Source: Gammaproteobacteria bacterium (GTDB lineage Bacteria > Pseudomonadota > Gammaproteobacteria > Acidithiobacillales > Acidithiobacillaceae). Taken from it: DNA of 37,420 bases. Location: contig JAMCRJ010000067.1 of the NCBI GenBank assembly GCA_023381645.1, forward strand, positions 1 to 37,420. Direction: 5' to 3'. Shown piece after piece: positions 7,977 through 16,406 of the stretch; within the stretch, counting starts at the first letter, position 1; every line of letters starts with the position of its first letter. The position numbers and the translations under genes were made by a program. The notes beneath the pieces were generated by a model, which saw only the letters and a program-made list of their open reading frames with translations, was not told where the DNA came from and made no database searches.

Positions 7977-9512
7977 TCACAGCCCGGGCCGTGCCCCCGA
8001 GCGCTTCGCGCTCGCTTTGCGTTTGCCACCCTTGGCCGGTGCAGCCGAAGCGGTCATCTTGGTATAGAGGTCAAACAGCTTTTCCAGCCGCTCGGTGTCG
8101 TTCTTGAAGCGCCGACCGATGTAGATGCGCTCCAGCACTTCGTCGTTGCGATCATGGGCAGCGCGCAGGTCGGCCGGCATCTTCTCGGGATCGTAAAGGT
8201 CGGCGATGGTCGCCGGGAAGTGATGCTCACGCGCCAGCAGGATGTCTTCCGCGCAGCGCGTGAGATCAGCCTTGTTTTTTTCGGTCAGTGACGGCACCGG
8301 GAACGTGTTCCAGCCGAGGGTGTTGGAGTACCGGAAGTCTGTTTTCAGCTTGCCGCAGACGGTGGCGATCCAGACCAGGTGCAGGCGAGAAGCGATGAGG
8401 GCGAGGTTCCAGAGGGGAGCGTCGTAGAGAGCGAAAGCGAGGTTTGAAACGACTGTCCCGGCAGGTTCGTAGCCACAGGGTAAGTAGTTGCGTGATTCAG
8501 ATGACACGCTAGGAATGATGATTACGGTTTCCGTGCCTTGTTGTCGAACTTCACCAAACTTGTGCGGGATGTCAGCCGTTTCAACGGTCGCGATTTTGGG
8601 GCTTTCCAGCCGCATCGAACGCACGCTCTCGATACGCTGCCGAACAGCGTCAATCCCCCTCGCTTCTTCGAGATGTTCATCCGCTATCCACAGGCAATAG
8701 CGTTCCAATCCGCGAATGAACTCTGCCGAGCCGTAGATGCGGCGGATAAAGCGGGCGCGTTGCGAGGCCGTCAATCCCAGCGCATCGACTTCTTCTCTGG
8801 ATAACAAAAGATGGCCGCCGTCCGTAGGCTGATTGCCTTTGGTCATTTCGGCCTGTTCGCCCAAAGGCCGCGCGGCTTTTTCCACCATCACGTTTGCGCC
8901 CGGCGTGAGGTAGGCCGTGATGTGCGGCGTATCCCGGACGACCACCGAACCATCGTCGGCCACGCCGTAAAGCTTGCGCGAGGCTTGCGGGCGCGTGCTG
9001 ATGCCCACGACGGCGACGGTCACGCCCGCGTTGTGGCTGGCGAGATTCGCCCACTTGAACGAGGTATGGGCAAACGCGATCTGGTTGCCGCTGGCAAAAA
9101 TCAGCGGCCACAGAATCGGCACTTGCTGGCCCTGGCAAATGGAGTTGGTGGACACAAACGCGGCGGTCGATGGGGTGCGCGTGCCGTAATCGGCGGCTTT
9201 CATGAACCAGCCCGCCACATAGTCCAGCGATTTCCAGGTGTTGCAGCGATGGTCAAAAATCGCCTTGAGGTCGTCTTTTTGCTCGGCGGATTGCCAGGTG
9301 CTGCCCAGATACGGCGGGTTGCCACAAATATAGGTTTCGCCGCCTTCGTTCTCGAAGTCGATCTCAGATTGATCGAGCGGAGAACTGAACAAGTCATCGG
9401 CCTGCATCTTCACGCCGGTTCCAGTCGGCGGGCAAATGCTCAACCAGTCGAGCCGCAGCGCGTTGCCGCAGGTAATCCAGTTTTCGTTGCGTAGAGGTAG
9501 AAACTCGGCCAA
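7977..9512 (-). CDS. MmeI-like DNA methyltransferase, C-terminal part (downstream of an in-frame amber codon)
   Basis: This 511-residue frame is the direct in-frame continuation of the frame at 9522-10790, separated only by a TAG codon and three sense codons. It carries the adenine-methyltransferase motif IV (CGNPPYLG, residues 65-68 of this piece), the rest of the catalytic domain, and a region expected to be the target recognition domain (about 230-420) of MmeI/type IIL-like enzymes. The basic tail is KGGKRKASAKRSG. The frame could start only at a TTG (9512) with no ribosome binding site, so independent translation is doubtful. Alone it lacks the SAM-binding motif I, which lies in the other piece. 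It is probably the broken end of a 937-residue protein; read-through or restart cannot be excluded. Confidence 0.85.
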   Translation of the reverse strand: MAEFLPLRNENWITCGNALRLDWLSICPPTGTGVKMQADDLFSSPLDQSEIDFENEGGETYICGNPPYLGSTWQSAEQKDDLKAIFDHRCNTWKSLDYVAGWFMKAADYGTRTPSTAAFVSTNSICQGQQVPILWPLIFASGNQIAFAHTSFKWANLASHNAGVTVAVVGISTRPQASRKLYGVADDGSVVVRDTPHITAYLTPGANVMVEKAARPLGEQAEMTKGNQPTDGGHLLLSREEVDALGLTASQRARFIRRIYGSAEFIRGLERYCLWIADEHLEEARGIDAVRQRIESVRSMRLESPKIATVETADIPHKFGEVRQQGTETVIIIPSVSSESRNYLPCGYEPAGTVVSNLAFALYDAPLWNLALIASRLHLVWIATVCGKLKTDFRYSNTLGWNTFPVPSLTEKNKADLTRCAEDILLAREHHFPATIADLYDPEKMPADLRAAHDRNDEVLERIYIGRRFKNDTERLEKLFDLYTKMTASAAPAKGGKRKASAKRSGARPGL

Positions 9513-9521
9513 CGCCAGCTT

Positions 9522-10790
9522 CTAGCCGCGGTACAGCACATCGCACTGGTACTCGGCGATGACCAGTGCAAGGCGAGCGATCTCCGCCGGGAAGTCGCGC
9601 AGCTCGATCCCGCGAAAGTTGGTAAGCGGGATGTCAGACGCGCGATCCGGCTCGCCGCGCTGTCGGTTGATCTCGGCCTCGATGGCGCGCATTTCCTTGT
9701 AGGCGATGACCAGGAAGTTGCCAGAGCCGCAGGCCGGGTCGAAGACCCTGATCTTCGCCATACGCTTGCGCAGGTTCAGCAACATGCGAGGGTTGTCGCC
9801 CGCCTCTTCCAGCTTGAAACGCAGGTCGTCGAGAAACAGCGGGTTCAGCACCTTCAGGATGTTGGGAACGCTCGTGTAATGCATCCCCAGCTCGCCGCGC
9901 TCCTCGTCCTCGGCGACGGCCTGGATCATCGACCCGAAGATGTCCGGGTTGATCTTGGTCCAGTCGAGGCCGCCGACGTGCAGGAGGTAGGAGCGGGCAA
10001 TCTTGCTGAACTTCGGCACGTCCATGCTGCCGGAAAACAAGCCGCCGTTTACGTAGGGGAAGTCGTCGCTGTTGGCCCAGCGGGGAATGTTGGCCGCTTC
10101 CCGTTCCTCCCGCTGGGTGTTCATGGCAAGGAACAGCGTGCTGATCACCTCGTGCGTGTTGGACGAATCCCTCGCGCTCATCTGCGCGACGGTATCGGTG
10201 AACTTGCCCTTGCCGCCGAAGATGTCGGTGTCCTCGGCGAAGAAGCAGAAGATCAGCCGCGCCATGAAATGGTTCATGTCGTGGCGGCGCTCGGCTTTAC
10301 CCCAATCGGGGTTGTCTTTCAAGAGTTCGAGGTAGAGGCGATTGAGGCGGCTGGTCGCCCGTATGTCGAAGGCGTTCTCGCTGATTTGCCGGACAGTCGT
10401 GATGCCCGCCAGCGGCAGGAAGAAAGCGAAGTGATCGGGGAAGTCCTTGAAGGCACAGGCGATGGTGTCGCCGCTTGCCAGGTCTTCCGCCTCGAAGTCC
10501 GCGCCGTCGGTCGCGAGGATGAACTTCGCCTTGGCCTTGGCGGTGGCTGGGCTGTCCTTGAGCGCCTTGAGCGTCTGCGGGACCTGCCCGGCAGCGCAGG
10601 TCAGGATGTGGATGTTGTTGGTCTGGAGGACGCCGCCGAGGTCGGACTTGTTCGACGCCCCGGCGCGAAGGCGCTTGATCGTCGTCTCCTTGTTGCCAAA
10701 GGCTTCAAGGAAGACGTAGGGGAACTCTGCGGGGCCGAAGGGCTGCTCCGCAAGGTCGGTGATGGCTTGTTCAATTTCTACTGCGTTCAT
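9522..10790 (-). CDS. MmeI-like DNA methyltransferase, N-terminal part (amber-terminated)
   Basis: Encodes 422 residues ending at TAG (9522-9524). Residues 1-120 resemble the N-terminal domain of MmeI-like proteins (EAFGNKETTIKRL, GGVLQTNNIHIL) without a clear PD-(D/E)xK nuclease motif. A helical spacer follows (MARLIFCFFAEDTDIF), then GMHYTSVPNI and the SAM-binding motif I DPACGSGNF at 351-359, and IELRDFPAEIA. The frame stops before motif IV (NPPY), which lies in the next piece, so this fragment cannot methylate DNA alone. In intact relatives as I recall them, the sequence runs YRGQKLALAEFLPL, so TAG most likely replaces CAG (Gln). The ATG overlaps the resolvase remnant's stop (ATGA). The enzyme would provide protective methylation for the helicase/nuclease genes downstream. 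Confidence 0.87.
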   Translation of the reverse strand: MNAVEIEQAITDLAEQPFGPAEFPYVFLEAFGNKETTIKRLRAGASNKSDLGGVLQTNNIHILTCAAGQVPQTLKALKDSPATAKAKAKFILATDGADFEAEDLASGDTIACAFKDFPDHFAFFLPLAGITTVRQISENAFDIRATSRLNRLYLELLKDNPDWGKAERRHDMNHFMARLIFCFFAEDTDIFGGKGKFTDTVAQMSARDSSNTHEVISTLFLAMNTQREEREAANIPRWANSDDFPYVNGGLFSGSMDVPKFSKIARSYLLHVGGLDWTKINPDIFGSMIQAVAEDEERGELGMHYTSVPNILKVLNPLFLDDLRFKLEEAGDNPRMLLNLRKRMAKIRVFDPACGSGNFLVIAYKEMRAIEAEINRQRGEPDRASDIPLTNFRGIELRDFPAEIARLALVIAEYQCDVLYRG

Positions 10791-11203
10791 GTGGCATCTT
10801 GCCTACGTGAATTTTTCCTGCTTGCGTCCGACCGAGGCTCGCTAGCCGGCACTGCACTGCGGGGGGCCACCTTATAAATGGTTGTCCGCGAAACCTTGTA
10901 GCGCTCCGCGATCTGGCCGACCGGGATAGTCGGGTCAGACATCAGGCGCTTGATCTCCCTAATTTGTCGTCCATCCACCTTCGGCTTACGTCCACCAGCG
11001 CGGCCGCGCGCACGTGCAGCGACCAAGCCAGCCCGCGTCCGCTCCCGAATTAGGTTGCGCTCGAACTCCGGCAGGCTACGTCCGAGCCTATCCAGTCTCC
11101 ACACCACGAGGGTGTCCCCCGCGCGCAGCGCCTTCAGACAATGGTCAAGCTCCAGTCGAACAGCCGTCTTGCCGCTCACTGCCAGACACCGGATCACTCC
11201 CAC
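10787..11203 (-). pseudogene. Serine recombinase (Tn3-type resolvase) remnant with DNA-binding domain retained
   Basis: The 138-codon frame begins within the last bases of guaA. Recognisable resolvase sequence starts about 25 bases after the guaA stop: LDHCLKALRAGDTLVVW, then RLDRLGRSLP. It jumps directly to EFERNLIRERTRAG and a complete HTH (KVDGRQIREIKRLM, VGQIAERYKVSRTTIYK). Two parts of an ordinary resolvase are missing: the N-terminus with the catalytic serine, and about 45 residues between GRSLP and FERNL, an in-frame deletion. It cannot recombine DNA, yet keeps helix E and the HTH, so a small DNA-binding protein could still be made. Its TGA overlaps the methyltransferase ATG. It marks the junction between the island and the guaBA operon. 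Confidence 0.85.
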
Positions 11204-12738
11204 TCGATGGTGGACGGCGGCTTGGATGAAATATCGTAAACCACACGATTGATCCCGGCCACCTCGTTGATGATCCGGGTGGAGATGCGACCCAGCACTT
11301 CATAGGGTATGTGCGCCCAGTCTGCGGTCATGCCATCCGCCGACTCCACCGCGCGCAAGGCGATGGTTTCATCATAGGTCCGCGCATCGCCCATCACGCC
11401 GACACTGCGCACCGGCAGCAGTACCGCAAAAGCCTGCCAGAGACGGTCATACAATCCGACGTCACGGATCTCTTCCATGACGATACGGTCGGCACGGCGC
11501 AGGACTTCCAGGCGATGTTCATCAATCGCCCCCAGACAGCGGATGGCCAGGCCAGGACCTGGGAAGGGCTGACGCCGGATCACTTCTTCGGGCATGCCCA
11601 GCTCACGGCCAAGTTCCCGCACTTCGTCCTTGAACAGCTCACGCAAAGGCTCGACCAGTTGCAGGTGCATGCGCTCCGGCAAGCCACCCACGTTATGGTG
11701 AGACTTGATGGTCGCGCTGGGACCCTTAAACGAAATGGACTCGATCACGTCGGGATAGAGGGTACCCTGGGCCAGAAAGTCGGCGCCTTCCAGATGCTTC
11801 GACTCTTCCTCAAAAATCTCGATGAACAGATTACCGATGGCCTTGCGCTTCTTTTCGGGATCGGTGACCTCCGCTAGCACATCCAGAAAACGCTGCCGTG
11901 CATCCACCACTTGCAGGGGAATCTGAAAGTAATTGCGAAAGACCGTCGCCACCTTTTCCGCTTCCCCAAAGCGCAACAGCCCGTTGTCCACAAAAATGCA
12001 GGTGAGCTGGTCGCCGATGGCGCGATGAATGAGCACCGCCGCCACGGCCGAATCCACCCCGCCGGAAAGCGCGGCAATGACCCGGCCCTTACCCACCTGG
12101 GCACGGATCGTCGCCACGGCCGTGTCCACATAAGAGTGCATGGTCCAGTCACCAGTGCAGCCACATACGCCCCGCACGAAGGCGGTGAGCATCTCCGCAC
12201 CGCGGGGGGTATGGGCGACCTCCAGATGGAACTGCACGCCATAGAAGTTGCGCGCAGGGTCGCCAATGGCCGCTAGCGGCGAATTGGCACTGCTGGCCAG
12301 CACCCGGAAACCATCGGGCACGGACTCGATCCGGTCGCCGTGACTCATCCAGACTTCTTCGGCAGTGTCTGCAGCCCCAAAAGGTAAGAACGGGCCGACC
12401 GCTTCTGTTATCTGAATGTGCGCCCGGCCATATTCCCGATGTTCCGCTTTGGCTACCCGCCCGCCCAGTATATGGGCCATCAATTGCAGGCCGTAACAGA
12501 TACCGAGGACTGGTGAGCCCAGGGCAAACAGGGCAGGATCAATGGAGGGGGCATCGACATCATGCACCGATGATGGCCCTCCGGACAGAATGATCCCCTT
12601 GGGCCGCCAAGCTCGTATCTCCGACAGCGCCATGTTGTAGGGGTGAATTTCGCAATAGACGTGGGCTTCGCGCACCCGCCGCGCAATAAGCTGGGTGAAC
12701 TGCGAACCAAAGTCGAGAATCAGGATACGTTCTTGCAT
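11194..12738 (-). CDS. guaA: GMP synthase (glutamine-hydrolysing)
   Basis: Encodes 514 residues, close to the usual 510-525. It converts XMP to GMP using glutamine and ATP in the cytosol. The N-terminal class I amidotransferase domain has the nucleophile Cys81 in GICYGLQ and the HLEV His/Glu pair. The ATP pyrophosphatase domain has the P-loop [10 protein letters not shown] near 225, and the C-terminal dimerisation domain ends PPSTIEWE. It lies 3 bases downstream of guaB and is co-transcribed. The gene is intact to its last codon although the island starts immediately after it; guaA 3' ends are a known integration hotspot for genomic islands. Confidence 0.98.
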   Translation of the reverse strand: MQERILILDFGSQFTQLIARRVREAHVYCEIHPYNMALSEIRAWRPKGIILSGGPSSVHDVDAPSIDPALFALGSPVLGICYGLQLMAHILGGRVAKAEHREYGRAHIQITEAVGPFLPFGAADTAEEVWMSHGDRIESVPDGFRVLASSANSPLAAIGDPARNFYGVQFHLEVAHTPRGAEMLTAFVRGVCGCTGDWTMHSYVDTAVATIRAQVGKGRVIAALSGGVDSAVAAVLIHRAIGDQLTCIFVDNGLLRFGEAEKVATVFRNYFQIPLQVVDARQRFLDVLAEVTDPEKKRKAIGNLFIEIFEEESKHLEGADFLAQGTLYPDVIESISFKGPSATIKSHHNVGGLPERMHLQLVEPLRELFKDEVRELGRELGMPEEVIRRQPFPGPGLAIRCLGAIDEHRLEVLRRADRIVMEEIRDVGLYDRLWQAFAVLLPVRSVGVMGDARTYDETIALRAVESADGMTADWAHIPYEVLGRISTRIINEVAGINRVVYDISSKPPSTIEWE

Positions 12739-12741
12739 GGT

Positions 12742-14202
<1,461 letters not shown>

Positions 14203-14223
14203 AGTGATTCACCTAACAGGAAA

Positions 14224-14250
14224 GGGGCCGGGCCATTGCGTCCCAGCCCC
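14224..14250 (-). promoter_or_regulatory. GC-rich leader hairpin upstream of guaB
   Basis: In the guaB leader, GGGGCTGGG pairs with CCCGGCCCC (9 pairs, one G-U) around a 9-base loop, followed by TTTCC, ending about 20 bases before the guaB ATG. It could be an attenuator or merely slow translation. Only the inverted repeat is seen; the function is inferred. Confidence 0.45.
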
Positions 14251-14269
14251 ATGGTTCAAGGCATTCCGC

Positions 14270-14298
14270 ACTATACCGAAGCGGATATGAATTTTCCA
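14270..14298 (-). promoter_or_regulatory. Probable guaB promoter
   Basis: On the minus strand TATAGT (14275-14270) is a good -10, and TGGAAA (14298-14293) is a moderate -35 with 17-base spacing. It would start transcription near 14263, giving a leader of about 60 bases that includes the hairpin. Assigned by consensus only. Confidence 0.5.
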
Positions 14299-14305
14299 GC
14301 CTCGT

Positions 14306-14334
14306 TTGACGTGGCGGACGCACTCTTGTAATTT
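14306..14334 (+). promoter_or_regulatory. Probable promoter of the glycosyltransferase gene
   Basis: TTGACG (14306-14311) and TAATTT (14329-14334) are spaced by 17 bases, a good sigma70-type match. The predicted start site coincides with the ATG at 14341, and no ribosome binding site precedes that ATG, so the transcript may be leaderless. Confidence 0.55.
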
Positions 14335-14340
14335 TCTGCG

Positions 14341-15345
14341 ATGCCTCCATCATCTCCAAGACCAAGCCCGCATCGCAGCATCGTGACTGCTTCCATCATC
14401 GTCCCGTGCCACAACGAATCCGGGAGTCTCCAGACTCTCTACACTCGTGTCCGTGCCGTCATGGACGAAGCGGGTGAGCCGTGGGAGATGATTTGCGTCA
14501 ATGACGGCAGCGGCGATGACACACTACTGCAGTTGATCGCCCTGCATCATCAGGATCGACGGGTCAGAGTTATTGATTTATCCAGGAATTTTGGCAAGGA
14601 AGCGGCGCTCACCGCCGGGCTCGATGCCGCGCAGGGAGAAGCCGCCATTCCGCTGGATGCTGACCTGCAAGACCCGCCCGAACTGATTCCCGAGCTTCTT
14701 GCCCGATGGCGGGAGGGGTTTGATGTGGTGAACGCCGTCCGTCTCTCCCGTGAAGGAGAATCGTGGCTCAAACGCGCCTCTGCGCACGTCTTCTACCGGA
14801 TCATCAATCGCATGAGCGACATGGAGATACCGCCGGATACGGGTGATTTCCGGCTGCTGTCCCGTCCGGTTCTGGATGCCCTGCAGGCGCTTCCCGAACG
14901 CAGACGATTCATGAAGGGTTTGTTTGCCTGGGTCGGCTTTCGCAGCACGAATGTGTACTACCATCGCGCGCCTCGTCATGCGGGAAAAACGACCTGGAGC
15001 TATTGGCGGCTATGGAATCTCGCCGTAGAAGGCATTACTTCTTTTAGCCAGATACCGTTACAGCTTGCCGCTTATCTGGGCTTTGCGGTTTCGCTGCTGG
15101 CCTTTCTTTACGCCGTCTGGCTGGTAATCAGCACCCTGGTGTATGGAAACCTGGTAAAGGGTTATCCATCCATTATGGTTACCCTGCTGTTTCTCGGCGG
15201 CGTGCAGCTCATGGCCCTGGGAGTGATCGGTGAATACCTCGGCAGGATCTATGAGGAAAGCAAGCACAGACCGATTTATCTGATCAGACAAGTGTGGGGC
15301 GGGGAGCATCCCACTCAGGCTGTTCGGCCGCAGGACCACCCCTGA
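14341..15345 (+). CDS. Membrane-anchored family 2 glycosyltransferase (GtrB/DPM1-like)
   Basis: Encodes 334 residues. The GT-A catalytic domain (about 15-240) starts ASIIVPCHNE, has NDGSGDD for nucleotide binding, LSRNFGKEAALTAG and LDADLQDPP with the metal-binding acidic residues. Two C-terminal transmembrane helices lie near 240-300, followed by the typical GEYLGRIYEE and RPIYLIR. Such enzymes move a sugar from a nucleotide donor to undecaprenyl phosphate on the inner face of the membrane, for surface polysaccharide or lipid A modification. The natural sugar cannot be told from sequence. The ATG has no Shine-Dalgarno and sits at the predicted transcription start; GTG at 14383 is an alternative. 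No flippase or polymerase gene is next to it. Confidence 0.92.
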   Translation: MPPSSPRPSPHRSIVTASIIVPCHNESGSLQTLYTRVRAVMDEAGEPWEMICVNDGSGDDTLLQLIALHHQDRRVRVIDLSRNFGKEAALTAGLDAAQGEAAIPLDADLQDPPELIPELLARWREGFDVVNAVRLSREGESWLKRASAHVFYRIINRMSDMEIPPDTGDFRLLSRPVLDALQALPERRRFMKGLFAWVGFRSTNVYYHRAPRHAGKTTWSYWRLWNLAVEGITSFSQIPLQLAAYLGFAVSLLAFLYAVWLVISTLVYGNLVKGYPSIMVTLLFLGGVQLMALGVIGEYLGRIYEESKHRPIYLIRQVWGGEHPTQAVRPQDHP

Positions 15346-15480
15346 ATGGGTTTTTACGGCGCCGCATCCGATATGCGTTCCGGCATTCAAGGCATCCGCT
15401 TTCCAGCAATCTGGTTTGTTGAGGACGCCCGCTTTTGGTGCATTCATGCTGTGTCCTCCTTTTCTGCCACCATCCTCAGG

Positions 15481-16030
15481 CTACGGCCTGACAACGATGC
15501 GAGCCGGGTTATCCATCTTTTTGCTTAGCATCTCCACGCCGCGAACGATCTCCTCCAGAGGCAGAACGTGCGAGACCGAGCGGGACAAGTCCAGTTTACC
15601 GGAAGCGGCATAGCCTACCAGCATTTCAACGTCACCGGGCTCTCCGCCATCAAACCCAAGCAAAGAGTGGTTGTTGAATCCGAACATGACTGATGGTTCC
15701 GTGAGCCGGATCGGTTCTGTGGACATACCGATGACGACCACCCGCCCAAAAAAACCAAGGCAGGACACCGCCTGATCGAGGGCGATACTGGAGCCGGACA
15801 GCTCGACCGCCAGGTTGAGCCCCTTGTTGTCAGTGAGCCGCATTACTTCCTCAGACGACATATTCGGCCCAGCCTCCGTCGAAGGCCTGCCCCATGACCA
15901 TACAAGAACTTTTCCCGGCCAGGAGAACAACGCGCTGACCCTTCTGTCCCTGCCAGAACGATGGCACCTCAGGACCCATTTGCGCAATCGTACCCGCTGC
16001 CTCATTGCCGAGCGTCAAAAACGCTCCGAA
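15481..16030 (-). pseudogene. Zinc-type alcohol dehydrogenase family remnant
   Basis: The downstream part (to the stop at 15481) reads as an MDR-family C-terminus: VMRLTDNKGLNLAVELSG, then FGRVVVIGMS, and LPLEEIVRGVEML. Upstream, in a different frame, is an N-terminal segment with TLGNEAAGTIAQMGPEV, then GQRVVL and FDGGWAEYVV followed by a stop. The middle (the Rossmann region, roughly 100 residues) is missing and the two parts are frameshifted, so this is a decayed gene. Further along the same strand a fresh start with a good AAGGAGG (ATG at 15447, MNAPKAGVLNK) runs into the end of the glycosyltransferase gene, probably the truncated next gene of the same lost operon. Confidence 0.75.
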
Positions 16031-16064
16031 AGGCGCCTACCACCACAATCAGCTCACCCTATAA

Positions 16065-16352
16065 CAAATTTACCCCCCACATCACTCTCCGGCTTCCATA
16101 CCACCCGCCCGAACCACATATAAAGCGCGGGAATCACAAAGAGCGAAACCAGCGACCCGAAGCTCAGACCGCTGACAATGACCAGTCCCATGGAGAACAA
16201 CGCATCGGCATTATGGTGATCACAAACTGCACCGGCAGCCCCACCGCCGCTCCCTGCAAGAACGGCAGGCCAAAAGCGGAGAGCTTCATGCTCGGCACCC
16301 GTTCAGCCAGTTTCTGCACCATTTCCTTTCCAGCAAACACTGCTTTTCCCTA
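16065..16352 (-). pseudogene. RND efflux permease remnant (C-terminal part)
   Basis: Two frames are needed to read it. The first gives AERVPSMKLSAFGLPFL, then GLPVQFVI; the second gives ALFSMGLVIVSGLSF and LVSLFVIPALYMWF, then a short tail ending at TAA near 16065. These match the last periplasmic segment and final transmembrane helices of HAE1/AcrB-type permeases, with the middle deleted. It lies directly upstream of the dehydrogenase remnant and is clearly non-functional. Together they fill the space between the glycosyltransferase and pcnB. Confidence 0.7.
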
Positions 16353-16406
16353 ACTTTTCAGGTACACTGTCGCCCAGATTACCGCCTACCAACCCAGAGA
16401 TCGCCC

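Noticed and set aside
7294..7980. Longer 228-codon start for vapC
   Set aside because: The added N-terminus is antitoxin DNA read in another frame; TGATG coupling at 7692 fits better.
9879..10877. Plus-strand open frame of 332 codons opposite the methyltransferase
   Set aside because: Antisense shadow; the methyltransferase motif DPACGSGNF is on the other strand.
15346..15447. Minus-strand frame starting MNAPKAGVLNK with AAGGAGG upstream, considered as a real gene
   Set aside because: It continues only as antisense of the glycosyltransferase 3' end; more likely the first codons of a deleted gene.
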